From positions 73,293-137,292 of the forward strand of contig CALAEV010000025.1 of assembly GCA_937892525.1 (NCBI GenBank): DNA of 64,000 nt, given 5' to 3'. Each line of letters begins with the position of its first letter. Positions within the stretch are counted from its first letter, which is position 1. The DNA is from an uncultured Clostridia bacterium (lineage in GTDB: Bacteria > Bacillota > Clostridia > Oscillospirales > Acutalibacteraceae). Positions 57,076-64,000 of this stretch are shown piece after piece. Under the pieces are notes generated by a model. The model was not told where the DNA came from. It saw nothing but the letters and a program-made list of their open reading frames with translations, and ran no database searches. A program made the translations under genes and the position numbers.

Positions 57076-58494
57076 ATGAAATACGAACTTGTTATGGGCC
57101 TTGAAACTCACGTTGAGTTAAGTACTGAATCTAAAATTTTCTGCTCTTGTGGTGGCCACAGTGCAGCAAACGAGCCAAACGATTGCGTTTGTCCTGCTTG
57201 TTCAGGTATGCCTGGTATGTTACCTGTTATGAATAAGCGAGTTGTTGAACTTGCAGTTACTGCAGGTCTTATGCTTAACTGTAACATTAACCGTTACACA
57301 ACATTTGATAAGAAAAACTACTATTATCCTGACCTCCCTTGTGCATACCAGATTACACAGATTAACCACCCAATCTGTACTGATGGTTGCGTAACTCTTA
57401 AAACAAGCGAGGGTACTCGTGATATTCGCATTAAGCAAATCCACATGGAAGAAGACGCAGGTAAACTTGTTCACAGTGGTAACTCATCATTTGTTGACTT
57501 TAACCGTACAAGTGTTCCACTTATTGAGATTGTTACACAGCCTGACTTCCGTAGCGCTGAAGAAGTTGTAACATACCTTAATAAATTGAAGTCTATGTTC
57601 CGTTCAAGTGGCATTTCAGAATGTGAAGAGGGCGCAATGCGTTGCGATGTCAACATTTCTGTTCGTCCTGAGGGTAGCACAGAGTTTGGTGTTCGTACTG
57701 AAATTAAGAATATGGCATCATTTGAGGCTATCGAAAGAGCAATCAAGTACGAATCACAACGTCATATTGACGCACTTGAATATGAAATTGAAGAACTTGT
57801 TCAAGAAACAAGACGCTTTGATGATGTAAGTGGTAAAACATTTGCAATGAGAAATAAGGAAACTGAAGCAGATTATCGTTATTTCCCTGATGCAAACCTT
57901 ATGCCGATTATCATTGACGACGCTTGGCTTGAAGAAATCAAGGCTAATAAGCCTGTTGCAGTTGATGAAAAAGCTGAACAGTATCGTGAAGCAGGAATTT
58001 CTGAAAAAGAAATTGATATGCTTATTTCAAATCATAAGATTGCAAAAATGCACGAAGATATTGTTGCTATGGGTTGTAACTCAAAGGATACAGCAACTTG
58101 GATTCTTACTGATTGTGCAGGTGTTCTTCGTAAAGATGGTAAGACACTTAATGACCTTACAATGAGTGCAGAAACCTTGGCTACAATCATCAAGATGGTT
58201 GATAGTGGTGAAATCAACAGAAACGCAGGTAAGAAAGTTCTTATTGCAGTTGTTGAAGATAATGTTGACCCTAAAGAATTTGTTAAAGCACAGGGACTCG
58301 ATAAGAAATTTGATTCATCTGCAATTGACAGCGTAATCGATAAGGTTATCGCTGAGAACGAAAAAGCAGTTGCCGATTATAAGAGTGGTAAAGAAAAAGC
58401 TCTTATGGCACTCTTCGGCGCTTGTATGAAAGAACTTCGTGGCGCAGGCGACCCAGCAGTAATTAAAGAACTTCTTTTGAATAAGTTATCATAA
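57076..58494 (+). CDS. gatB: Asp-tRNA(Asn)/Glu-tRNA(Gln) amidotransferase subunit B
   Basis: 472 residues, full length. The N-terminal cradle domain has MGLETHVELSTESKIFC, a four-Cys zinc site (CSCGG and CVCPACSG), KNYYYPDLPCAYQITQ and HMEEDAGKL, the last two lining the kinase/amidation site. The helical and YqeY tail domain (about 300-472) binds tRNA. Phosphorylates Asp-tRNA(Asn) and transfers ammonia. ATG 57076 follows GGAGGGCAAATAAT directly after gatA, so all three products are made together. All expected GatB regions look normal, in contrast to GatA. Confidence 0.94.
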   Translation: MKYELVMGLETHVELSTESKIFCSCGGHSAANEPNDCVCPACSGMPGMLPVMNKRVVELAVTAGLMLNCNINRYTTFDKKNYYYPDLPCAYQITQINHPICTDGCVTLKTSEGTRDIRIKQIHMEEDAGKLVHSGNSSFVDFNRTSVPLIEIVTQPDFRSAEEVVTYLNKLKSMFRSSGISECEEGAMRCDVNISVRPEGSTEFGVRTEIKNMASFEAIERAIKYESQRHIDALEYEIEELVQETRRFDDVSGKTFAMRNKETEADYRYFPDANLMPIIIDDAWLEEIKANKPVAVDEKAEQYREAGISEKEIDMLISNHKIAKMHEDIVAMGCNSKDTATWILTDCAGVLRKDGKTLNDLTMSAETLATIIKMVDSGEINRNAGKKVLIAVVEDNVDPKEFVKAQGLDKKFDSSAIDSVIDKVIAENEKAVADYKSGKEKALMALFGACMKELRGAGDPAVIKELLLNKLS

Positions 58495-58498
58495 AGAG

Positions 58499-58531
58499 AA
58501 AAAACGGTGAAGGTTAACTTCACCGTTTTTT
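58499..58531 (+). terminator. Terminator of the aspS-gatAB operon
   Basis: AAAAACGGTGAAG pairs with CTTCACCGTTTTT around GTTAA. Confidence 0.92.
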
Positions 58532-58570
58532 AATGAATAAAGAATAATGAATATTGAATAAAGAAAAAAT

Positions 58571-58593
58571 TAGGAACTGCGTTGCGATTGTAG
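58571..58593. repeat. Dispersed repeat, family B fragment (reverse orientation)
   Basis: TAGGAACTGCGTTGCGATTG and TAG are the reverse complement of the segment at 25163-25185, with one difference. It is flanked by AATAAAGAAT-type short repeats (58532-58565). It lies in the 620-base gap between gatB and rpsJ; the span 58600-58767 shows only A/T-rich sequence. Confidence 0.65.
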
Positions 58594-58767
58594 ATGATTT
58601 TGCACTTTTTATCTAATTTTTGCTATACCTATTATATATAGGGAAATTTTGAATGCGAAAAAATATCAAAAGTTGTGTTATAAATCCATACAAAACACTA
58701 TATATTGTGGCGAAAATTATGCAGAAAAAAATTCTGCGATTTTCACAAACTTTTTTGCAAAAAGTTA

Positions 58768-58796
58768 TTGCAATTTCACAAATTATATGTTACAAT
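58768..58796 (+). promoter_or_regulatory. Promoter of the S10 ribosomal operon
   Basis: TTGCAA (58768-58773), 17-base spacer, TACAAT (58791-58796). It puts the transcription start about 310 bases before rpsJ. Confidence 0.75.
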
Positions 58797-58802
58797 TCTA
58801 GG

Positions 58803-59100
58803 GCACGCGTGGAATAGGGCGAATTCTGCCCATTTTTACATAGTGCGATATGCGATGAAGTGGTAGGTGGCTGCACGCTGATGCAGGGAATTACCATGGA
58901 GTATGTCTGATTTTAAATCGGGCGACCAATAATGCTTTCAAAACCTTAAAGCGTACCCCAACTGCGCTCTTTGGTACTTGCAGGGAGCATTCTGCGTTAT
59001 TTTACGCCGTCCGAAAAATCAGAACCGATTTTTCGGTTTTAAAAATGGCAGGGTTGAAACACCCGGCTAGGTTGCAAGTAAAATAACGTGCCCAGAAAAT
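58803..59100 (+). promoter_or_regulatory. Structured leader of the S10 operon with attenuator hairpin
   Basis: About 300 bases, untranslated. CCGAAAAATC (59011-59020) pairs with GATTTTTCGG (59027-59036), followed by TTTT, a terminator-like hairpin. CGTTATTTTAC (58995-59005) pairs with GTAAAATAACG (59078-59088) and encloses it. Nearer the 5' end CTGCA/TGCAG and GGTA/TACC form another stem. This looks like an autoregulatory ribosomal protein leader; which protein binds cannot be read. Confidence 0.65.
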
Positions 59101-59115
59101 TAGGAGGAAACCAAA

Positions 59116-59433
59116 ATGGCAGCAACAAAAGGTAAGAAAATCAGAATCAGACTTAAGGGTTATGACCATGACCTCGTTGACAAGGCAGCTGAAAAGATTG
59201 TTGAAACAGCAAAACGTACAGGTGCTCAGGTTTCAGGTCCAGTTCCACTCCCAACAGAGAAGGAAGTTGTTACAATCCTTCGCGCTGTTCATAAGTACAA
59301 GGACAGCCGTGAACAGTTTGAGCAGAGAACACACAAAAGGCTTATCGACATTTTAAGACCTTCAAACAAAACTGTTGAAGCTCTTACAAGTCTTGAGCTT
59401 CCTGCTGGTGTTGATATCGAGATTAAACTTTAA
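59116..59433 (+). CDS. rpsJ: 30S ribosomal protein S10
   Basis: 105 residues. KKIRIRLKGYDHDLVDKAAEKIVETAKRTGAQVSGPVPLP is S10, followed by the long hairpin loop and HKRLIDILRPSNKTVEAL. First gene of the S10 operon after the long leader; TAGGAGGAAACC site. S10 also works as NusE in antitermination. Confidence 0.97.
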   Translation: MAATKGKKIRIRLKGYDHDLVDKAAEKIVETAKRTGAQVSGPVPLPTEKEVVTILRAVHKYKDSREQFEQRTHKRLIDILRPSNKTVEALTSLELPAGVDIEIKL

Positions 59434-59505
59434 TCTTTAAGAACAAGACACCAAGCAAGGTCAAGTCGGTGTAAAACCGACCAATAACCAAAGGAGGAAA
59501 ATACA

Positions 59506-60138
59506 ATGAAAAAAGGTCTTATCGGTAAAAAAATCGGTATGACACAGCTTTTCGACGAAAACGGTAAAGTAATTCCTGTTACAGTAGTTGAAGCTGGTCC
59601 ATGTACAGTAGTACAGAAGAAAACTATCGAAAACGATGGTTACGAAGCAATTCAGGTTGGCTTCGGCGACGTTAAGGTTCAGAGAGTGAACAAGCCAATG
59701 GTAGGTCACTTCAAGAAAGCAGACGTTGCACCAAAGAAAGTTCTCAAAGAGTTCAGACTCGAGAACATTGCAGACGTAAACGTAGGTGACATCCTCAAGG
59801 CTGACACTTTCGCAGTAGGCGACAGAGTTGACGTTGTAGGAACAAGCAAAGGTAAAGGTACAGCAGGCGTAATTAAGCGTTGGAACTTCTCACGTCTTAA
59901 GGAAACACATGGTACAGGCCCTGTTCACCGTCACGGTGGTTCACTCGGCGTTATCGACCCAGCTCGTATCTTCAAAGGCAAGAAAATGGCTGGTCACCTT
60001 GGTACAGAAAAAGTTACAGTACAGAACCTTGACATTGTTAAGGTTGACGTAGAAAACAACCTCATCGCTATTAAGGGCGCTATTCCAGGTCCTAAGAACG
60101 GTATCGTTGTTATCGCAGATTCAGTTAAATCTAAGTAA
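59506..60138 (+). CDS. rplC: 50S ribosomal protein L3
   Basis: 210 residues. LIGKKIGMTQLFDENGKVIPVTVVEAGPC at the N-terminus and the loop HGTGPVHRHGGSLG are L3 hallmarks. The 72-base gap from rpsJ holds a short GTCGG/CCGAC hairpin. AAGGAGG site. Confidence 0.97.
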   Translation: MKKGLIGKKIGMTQLFDENGKVIPVTVVEAGPCTVVQKKTIENDGYEAIQVGFGDVKVQRVNKPMVGHFKKADVAPKKVLKEFRLENIADVNVGDILKADTFAVGDRVDVVGTSKGKGTAGVIKRWNFSRLKETHGTGPVHRHGGSLGVIDPARIFKGKKMAGHLGTEKVTVQNLDIVKVDVENNLIAIKGAIPGPKNGIVVIADSVKSK

Positions 60139-60155
60139 GAGAGGAGAGTTCGTAA

Positions 60156-60779
60156 ATGGCTAAATTAGCAGTAGTAGATACAAAGGGCAAGAAAGTTTCT
60201 GACATCGAGCTTAATGACGGCGTTTTCGGCATTGAGCCAAACAAGTCAGCTATGCACCTTGTAGTAGTTAATTACCTTGCACATCAGCGTCAGGGTACAC
60301 AGTCAACTCTCACTCGTGCAGAGGTGTCTGGTGGCGGTAAGAAACCTTGGAGACAGAAGGGCACAGGTAGAGCTCGTCAGGGTTCAACAAGAGCTCCTCA
60401 GTGGACACACGGTGGTATCACATTTGGTCCAAAGCCTCGTGAATACGGTTTCTCAATCAACAAGAAAGTTAGAAGACTTGCTATGAAGTCTGCTCTTTCA
60501 GCTAAGGTTGCAGCAGATGAGATGATTGTTCTTGATTCTCTCAATATGGATGCAATCAAAACTAAGGAAGTAGTTGCAGTTCTTGAAGCAATCAAAGCTG
60601 GCAAGAAAGCACTTATCGTTCTTCCTGAGAAAAACGATGTAGTTTATAAGAGTGCAAGAAACATCGCTGGTGTTAACACAACTCTTGTAAATACACTTAA
60701 TGTTTATGACATTCTTAACTGCGACACAATCGTAGTTCTTAAGGATGCAGTAGCAAAAATTGAGGAGGTTTATGCATAA
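60156..60779 (+). CDS. rplD: 50S ribosomal protein L4
   Basis: 207 residues. The basic loop GGGKKPWRQKGTGRARQGS and GPKPREYGFSINKKVRRLA are the L4 signature. Its stop overlaps the rplW start by one base (TAATG). L4 is the autoregulator of the S10 operon in enterobacteria; in Clostridia this is not established. Confidence 0.97.
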   Translation: MAKLAVVDTKGKKVSDIELNDGVFGIEPNKSAMHLVVVNYLAHQRQGTQSTLTRAEVSGGGKKPWRQKGTGRARQGSTRAPQWTHGGITFGPKPREYGFSINKKVRRLAMKSALSAKVAADEMIVLDSLNMDAIKTKEVVAVLEAIKAGKKALIVLPEKNDVVYKSARNIAGVNTTLVNTLNVYDILNCDTIVVLKDAVAKIEEVYA

Positions 60780-61072
60780 TGAAACTTGCACAGGAAATTA
60801 TCCTCGCTCCAGTTATTACAGAAGAGTCAATGATGGGTACAGCTGTTAAGAAGTACACATTCAAAGTTGCTAAAGACGCAACTAAGGTTGACATCAAAAA
60901 AGCTGTTGAATCACTTTTCGGCGTAAAAGTTGAAAAAGTTAACACAATTAATGTTCGTGGTCAGTTCAGACGCTATGGTAGATTTGAAGGCTACAAAGCT
61001 TCTTGGAAAAAGGCTATCGTAACTTTGACAGCTGATTCAAAGACAATCGAGTTCTTTGACGGAATGATGTAA
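60779..61072 (+). CDS. rplW: 50S ribosomal protein L23
   Basis: 97 residues. IILAPVITEESM, YTFKVAKDATKVDIKKAVE and the loop NVRGQFRRYGRFEGYK match L23, which lies at the exit tunnel and binds trigger factor and SRP. AGGAGG precedes the start inside rplD. Confidence 0.97.
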   Translation: MKLAQEIILAPVITEESMMGTAVKKYTFKVAKDATKVDIKKAVESLFGVKVEKVNTINVRGQFRRYGRFEGYKASWKKAIVTLTADSKTIEFFDGMM

Positions 61073-61079
61073 TGATTTT

Positions 61080-61155
61080 GAGGTCAGGCGGTAAGGTATG
61101 GAGTTTCGACATACTCCGCAAAGCTTCCTGACAGGCTTTAGAGCCACTCCATATA
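61080..61155 (+). promoter_or_regulatory. Structured spacer between rplW and rplB
   Basis: The 109-base gap is unusually long for this operon. GTCAGG (61083-61088) can pair with CCTGAC further on; GGAGT and ACTCC close an inner hairpin. A later ACTCCATA can pair instead with TATGGAGT, so two exclusive folds exist. Possible site for translational control of rplB. Confidence 0.45.
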
Positions 61156-61181
61156 AAAAATAATCAAAGGAGATGAAAGAA

Positions 61182-62012
61182 ATGTCGATTAAAGTCTACA
61201 AACCGACTACAAATGCTAGACGTAACATGTCGGTTACAGATTATTCCGAGCTTTCAAAGGTTGCTCCAGAGAGAAGTCTTCTTGCTCCTCTTAAAAAGCA
61301 CTCAGGCCGTAACAGCTACGGAAGAATTACAGTTCGTCATCACGGTGGCGGAAATCGCAGAAAGTACCGTATTATCGACTTCAAGAGAGATAAGATGGGC
61401 GCTGCAACAGTATTAACACTTGAATATGACCCAAACCGTTCAGCTCATATTGCACTTGTTCAGTATGAAGACGGTGAGAAGAGATACATTCTCGCTCCAG
61501 TTGGTCTTAAAGTTGGCGACGTTGTTTCAGCAGGTGCTGACGCTGATATTAAAGCAGGTAACGCACTTCCTCTTACAAACATCCCAACAGGTACATTCGT
61601 ACACAACGTTGAACTTTACCCAGGTCGCGGTGGTCAGTTAGCAAGAGCAGCTGGTAACGCAGCTCAGCTTATGGCTAAAGAAGGCGTTTACGCTCTTCTT
61701 AGACTTCCATCAGGCGAACTTCGTAACGTGCCTGCAACATGTATGGCAACAGTTGGTACAGTAGGTAATGCTGACCACGAAAACGTTAAAATCGGTAAAG
61801 CTGGTCGTACACGTCATATGGGTATCAGACCTACAGTTCGCGGTTCTGTTATGAACCCTAACGACCACCCTCACGGTGGTGGTGAAGGTAAGTCACCTAT
61901 CGGTCGTCCAGGTCCTTGCACACCATGGGGCAAACCTGCTCTTGGTTACAAGACAAGAAATAAGAAGAAGAGTTCCGACAAGCTTATTGTTAAGCGTCGT
62001 AACGGTAAATAA
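61182..62012 (+). CDS. rplB: 50S ribosomal protein L2
   Basis: 276 residues. IKVYKPTTNARRNMSV, GRNSYGRITVRHHGGGNRRKYR and the C-terminal MNPNDHPHGGGEGKSPIGR, which contains the peptidyl-transferase-associated His, are L2. ATG 61182 follows AAAGGAGATGAAAGAA; the ATG at 61173 lies too close to the Shine-Dalgarno sequence. Confidence 0.97.
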   Translation: MSIKVYKPTTNARRNMSVTDYSELSKVAPERSLLAPLKKHSGRNSYGRITVRHHGGGNRRKYRIIDFKRDKMGAATVLTLEYDPNRSAHIALVQYEDGEKRYILAPVGLKVGDVVSAGADADIKAGNALPLTNIPTGTFVHNVELYPGRGGQLARAAGNAAQLMAKEGVYALLRLPSGELRNVPATCMATVGTVGNADHENVKIGKAGRTRHMGIRPTVRGSVMNPNDHPHGGGEGKSPIGRPGPCTPWGKPALGYKTRNKKKSSDKLIVKRRNGK

Positions 62013-62031
62013 GGGAAAGGAGCTGTCATAA

Positions 62032-62313
62032 ATGAGTAGAAGTACTAAAAAAGGACCTTACGTAGAAGCTAGTCTTATGAAGAAGGTTCAGACAATGAAT
62101 GCAAATGGCGAAAAACTCGCTGTTAAGACATGGAGCCGCAGCTCAACAATTTTCCCTGAATTTGTTGGTCATACCTTTGCGGTACATGACGGTAGAAAAC
62201 ATGTTCCTGTATATGTTACAGAAGACATGGTTGGTCACAAGTTAGGCGAATTTGCACCTACAAGAACTTATAAAGGTCATGCAGGTTCAAAAACATCTAA
62301 CAACGGTAAATAA
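62032..62313 (+). CDS. rpsS: 30S ribosomal protein S19
   Basis: 93 residues. MSRSTKKGPYVEASLMKKV and TWSRSSTIFPEFVGHTFAVHDGRKHVPVYVTEDMVGHKLGEFAPTR, the full S19 pattern. AAAGGAG site; 19 bases after rplB. Confidence 0.97.
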   Translation: MSRSTKKGPYVEASLMKKVQTMNANGEKLAVKTWSRSSTIFPEFVGHTFAVHDGRKHVPVYVTEDMVGHKLGEFAPTRTYKGHAGSKTSNNGK

Positions 62314-62335
62314 GTCGAAAGGAGTGTATTGAACA

Positions 62336-62668
62336 ATGGAAGCAACAGCAAAAGTTACTTTTGTGCGAATTGCACCACGTAAGGTAAAGATTGTTCTTAA
62401 CCTTATCAGAAACAAGCCTTGTGATGAAGCTATGGCGATTCTTAAATACACACCTAAGGCTGCGTGTGAACCGCTCTACAAACTTCTCAAGTCAGCAATG
62501 GCTAATGCAGAAAACAAAAATATGGATGTGACAAGACTCTATGTAGCTGCTTGTTCAGTTGACCAGGGTCCAACTCTTAAGAGAATCAGAGCTCGCGACA
62601 AGGGTAGAGCTTACAGAATCAATAAGAAGACATCTCACATCAACATTACACTTAAGGAAGCAGAATAA
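62336..62668 (+). CDS. rplV: 50S ribosomal protein L22
   Basis: 110 residues. VRIAPRKVKIVLNLIRNK at the N-terminus and the tunnel-lining beta hairpin GPTLKRIRARDKGRAYRINKKTSHI, where macrolide-resistance changes occur in other species. Normal length for L22. Confidence 0.97.
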   Translation: MEATAKVTFVRIAPRKVKIVLNLIRNKPCDEAMAILKYTPKAACEPLYKLLKSAMANAENKNMDVTRLYVAACSVDQGPTLKRIRARDKGRAYRINKKTSHINITLKEAE

Positions 62669-62687
62669 TCAAGGAGGAGGTTAAATT

Positions 62688-63359
62688 ATGGGCCAGAAAG
62701 TTAATCCAACCGGTCTTAGAATCGGCGTTATTAAAAACTGGGAATCACGTTGGTATGCAAACAAGTCAAACTTCGGTGATACACTTGTTTCTGACTACGA
62801 ACTTCGTGAGTATCTCCTTGAAACACTCGCTCCTGCAGGTGTTCCAAAGGTAGAAATCGAAAGAGATGCGAAAAGAGTTCGCATTAACATTCACTGCGCA
62901 AAACCTGGTATGGTAATTGGTCGCCAGGGTGCAGAAATCGAAAAACTTAAAGAAACATGCAAGAAAATGCTTGGCGGCGATAAAGAAGTTTTCATCAATA
63001 TCGTTGAAGTTAAGCAGCCTGACCTTAATGCACAGCTTGTTGCTGAAAGCATTGCTTCACAGCTTGAAAGAAGAATTTCTTTCAGAAGAGCTCTTAAGCA
63101 GTCAATTGGCAGAACAATGAGACTTGGTGCTAAGGGTATCAAAACTCAGGTTAGCGGCCGTATCGGCGGTGCTGAAATTGCACGTTCTGAAAGCTATCAT
63201 GAGGGTACAATTCCTCTTCAGACAATCCGTGCTGACATCGACTATGGTTTTGCAGAAGCAGATACAACATACGGTAAACTCGGTGTTAAAGTATGGATTT
63301 ACAAAGGCGAAGTTCTTCATGAAAGCCGTAAATCAAAGAAAGAAGGAGGCACAAAATAA
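62688..63359 (+). CDS. rpsC: 30S ribosomal protein S3
   Basis: 223 residues. GQKVNPTGLRIGVIKNWESRWYA, the KH domain GMVIGRQGAEIEKLKE and QTIRADIDYGFAEADTTYG identify S3, part of the mRNA entry helicase site. AGGAGG upstream; its stop overlaps the rplP start by one base. Confidence 0.97.
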   Translation: MGQKVNPTGLRIGVIKNWESRWYANKSNFGDTLVSDYELREYLLETLAPAGVPKVEIERDAKRVRINIHCAKPGMVIGRQGAEIEKLKETCKKMLGGDKEVFINIVEVKQPDLNAQLVAESIASQLERRISFRRALKQSIGRTMRLGAKGIKTQVSGRIGGAEIARSESYHEGTIPLQTIRADIDYGFAEADTTYGKLGVKVWIYKGEVLHESRKSKKEGGTK

Positions 63360-63784
63360 TGCTTTTACCTAAGAGAGTAAAATACCGTCGCGTTCACAGA
63401 GGACGTTTGACAGGTAAAGCTTCAAGAGGTACTAAGGTTACTTATGGTGATTTTGGTCTTGTGTCTCTTGAACCAGCATGGATTACATCTAACCAGATTG
63501 AAGCAGCCCGTATTGCGATGACTCGTTACATCAAGCGTGGCGGTCAGGTTTGGATTAAGATTTTCCCAGACAAGCCAATTACAGAGAAACCTGCTGAAAC
63601 TCGAATGGGTTCAGGTAAAGGTTCTCCAGAATATTGGGTAGCAGTTGTTAAGCCAGGTCGAGTTATGTTCGAGATTAAAGGCGTTTCAGAGGAAGTTGCT
63701 CGTGAGGCTATGCGTCTTGCAGCTATGAAACTTCCAGTAAAATGTAAATTTGTAACTAAAGAAGAACAGGGTGGTGAGCAGTAA
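63359..63784 (+). CDS. rplP: 50S ribosomal protein L16
   Basis: 141 residues. MLLPKRVKYRRVHRGRLTGKA, GDFGLVSLEPAWITSNQIEAAR and KPAETRMGSGKGSPEYWVAVVKPG are L16. It lies at the A-site tRNA elbow. One-base overlaps with rpsC before and rpmC after suggest tight coupling. Confidence 0.97.
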   Translation: MLLPKRVKYRRVHRGRLTGKASRGTKVTYGDFGLVSLEPAWITSNQIEAARIAMTRYIKRGGQVWIKIFPDKPITEKPAETRMGSGKGSPEYWVAVVKPGRVMFEIKGVSEEVAREAMRLAAMKLPVKCKFVTKEEQGGEQ

Positions 63785-63987
63785 TGAAAGCAAGCGAGAT
63801 TAGAAACCTCTCTGCAAAAGAGTTGGATGCAAAGCTCTTAGAGCTTAAAGACGAACTTTTCAAGCTTCGTTTTCAACAAGCCATCAACCAACTCGAAAAT
63901 CCTATGAGAATCAGTGCCGTTAAGAAAGACATTGCACGAGTTAAAACAGTAATTCGTGACATCGAGCTTCACGGCAAAGAGTCTTAA
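63784..63987 (+). CDS. rpmC: 50S ribosomal protein L29
   Basis: 67 residues, usual length. MKASEIRNLSAKELDAKLLELKDELFKLRFQ and NPMRISAVKKDIARVKTVIRD are the L29 helices. Followed by AAGGAAAGGGAGG at the window end, the expected ribosome-binding site of rpsQ just outside. Confidence 0.96.
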   Translation: MKASEIRNLSAKELDAKLLELKDELFKLRFQQAINQLENPMRISAVKKDIARVKTVIRDIELHGKES

Positions 63988-64000
63988 GGAAAGGGAGGGC

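Noticed and set aside
58600..58767. Possible gene in the gap before the S10 leader
   Set aside because: A/T-rich with frequent stops in all frames and no ribosome-binding site before any start codon.

Overview
The window is low-GC DNA from a Gram-positive (monoderm) member of the Clostridia, most like the Oscillospirales/Ruminococcaceae group of gut anaerobes. The grounds are strong AGGAGG ribosome-binding sites, TTGACA/TATAAT promoters, a T-box riboswitch, an Rnf complex with ApbE, a PadR/DUF1700 cluster, ammonia-type Asn-tRNA formation genes and the Firmicutes order of the S10 ribosomal operon. No rRNA, tRNA, CRISPR array or insertion sequence was seen. Species assignment is inference.

Layout. 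1-1913 (-): an EF-G-like GTPase, cut by the window edge. 2244-4634 (+): murD, a NUDIX ADP-ribose pyrophosphatase and maf. 4703-6750: a tandem pair of related membrane-anchored proteins of unknown role. 7066-25039: a complete type IV pilus locus (PilP/GspC-like, LysM plus secretin-N-domain protein, PilT, PilC, PilM, PilN, PilO, PilB, a PilX-like protein, a 1317-residue giant prepilin, a PilW-like minor pilin, two pilins, prepilin peptidase). 25350-27516: PadR, DUF1700, small membrane proteins and PspC. 27607-30521: a DUF2804 protein and an MFS sugar-type transporter. 30572-36577 (-): a compact phage head-and-packaging module with no tail, lysis, replication or integrase genes. 36810-40925: MarR plus a heterodimeric ABC exporter. 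40998-45224 (-): class II aldolase, class III aminotransferase and iron alcohol dehydrogenase. 45375-52320: apbE, a NusG-II protein, a Gx transporter and rnfCDGEAB. 52321-53052: a regulatory-rich gap with a 36-codon gene. 53053-53499: a YhcH-family protein. 53522-58494: an Asn-type T-box followed by an aspS-gatC fusion, gatA and gatB. 58768-64000: a long structured leader and the S10 operon from rpsJ to rpmC.

How the genes work together. The pilus genes run in one direction and supply every core assembly part; the unusual members are a peptidoglycan-binding protein built of repeated secretin-like N domains, in a cell that should have no outer membrane, and a giant prepilin that could sit at the pilus tip. 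The Rnf operon would couple ferredoxin:NAD+ oxidoreduction to ion transport, with ApbE attaching FMN to RnfD and RnfG. The T-box operon makes Asn-tRNA(Asn) indirectly: a non-discriminating AspRS charges tRNA(Asn) and GatCAB amidates it. Here GatC is fused to the C-terminus of AspRS, and the GatA-like protein has lost both serines of the amidase triad, so the ammonia source is open to question.

The strongest candidates for something undescribed are (1) the AspRS-GatC fusion with a degenerate GatA, (2) the LysM/secretin-N-domain protein with the giant prepilin, (3) the head-only phage module with a nested scaffold start and an orphan terminator, and (4) the 36-residue gene at 52600-52710 with palindromic boxes upstream and a long-stem RNA downstream. 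All calls come from reading the sequence; no database search was possible.
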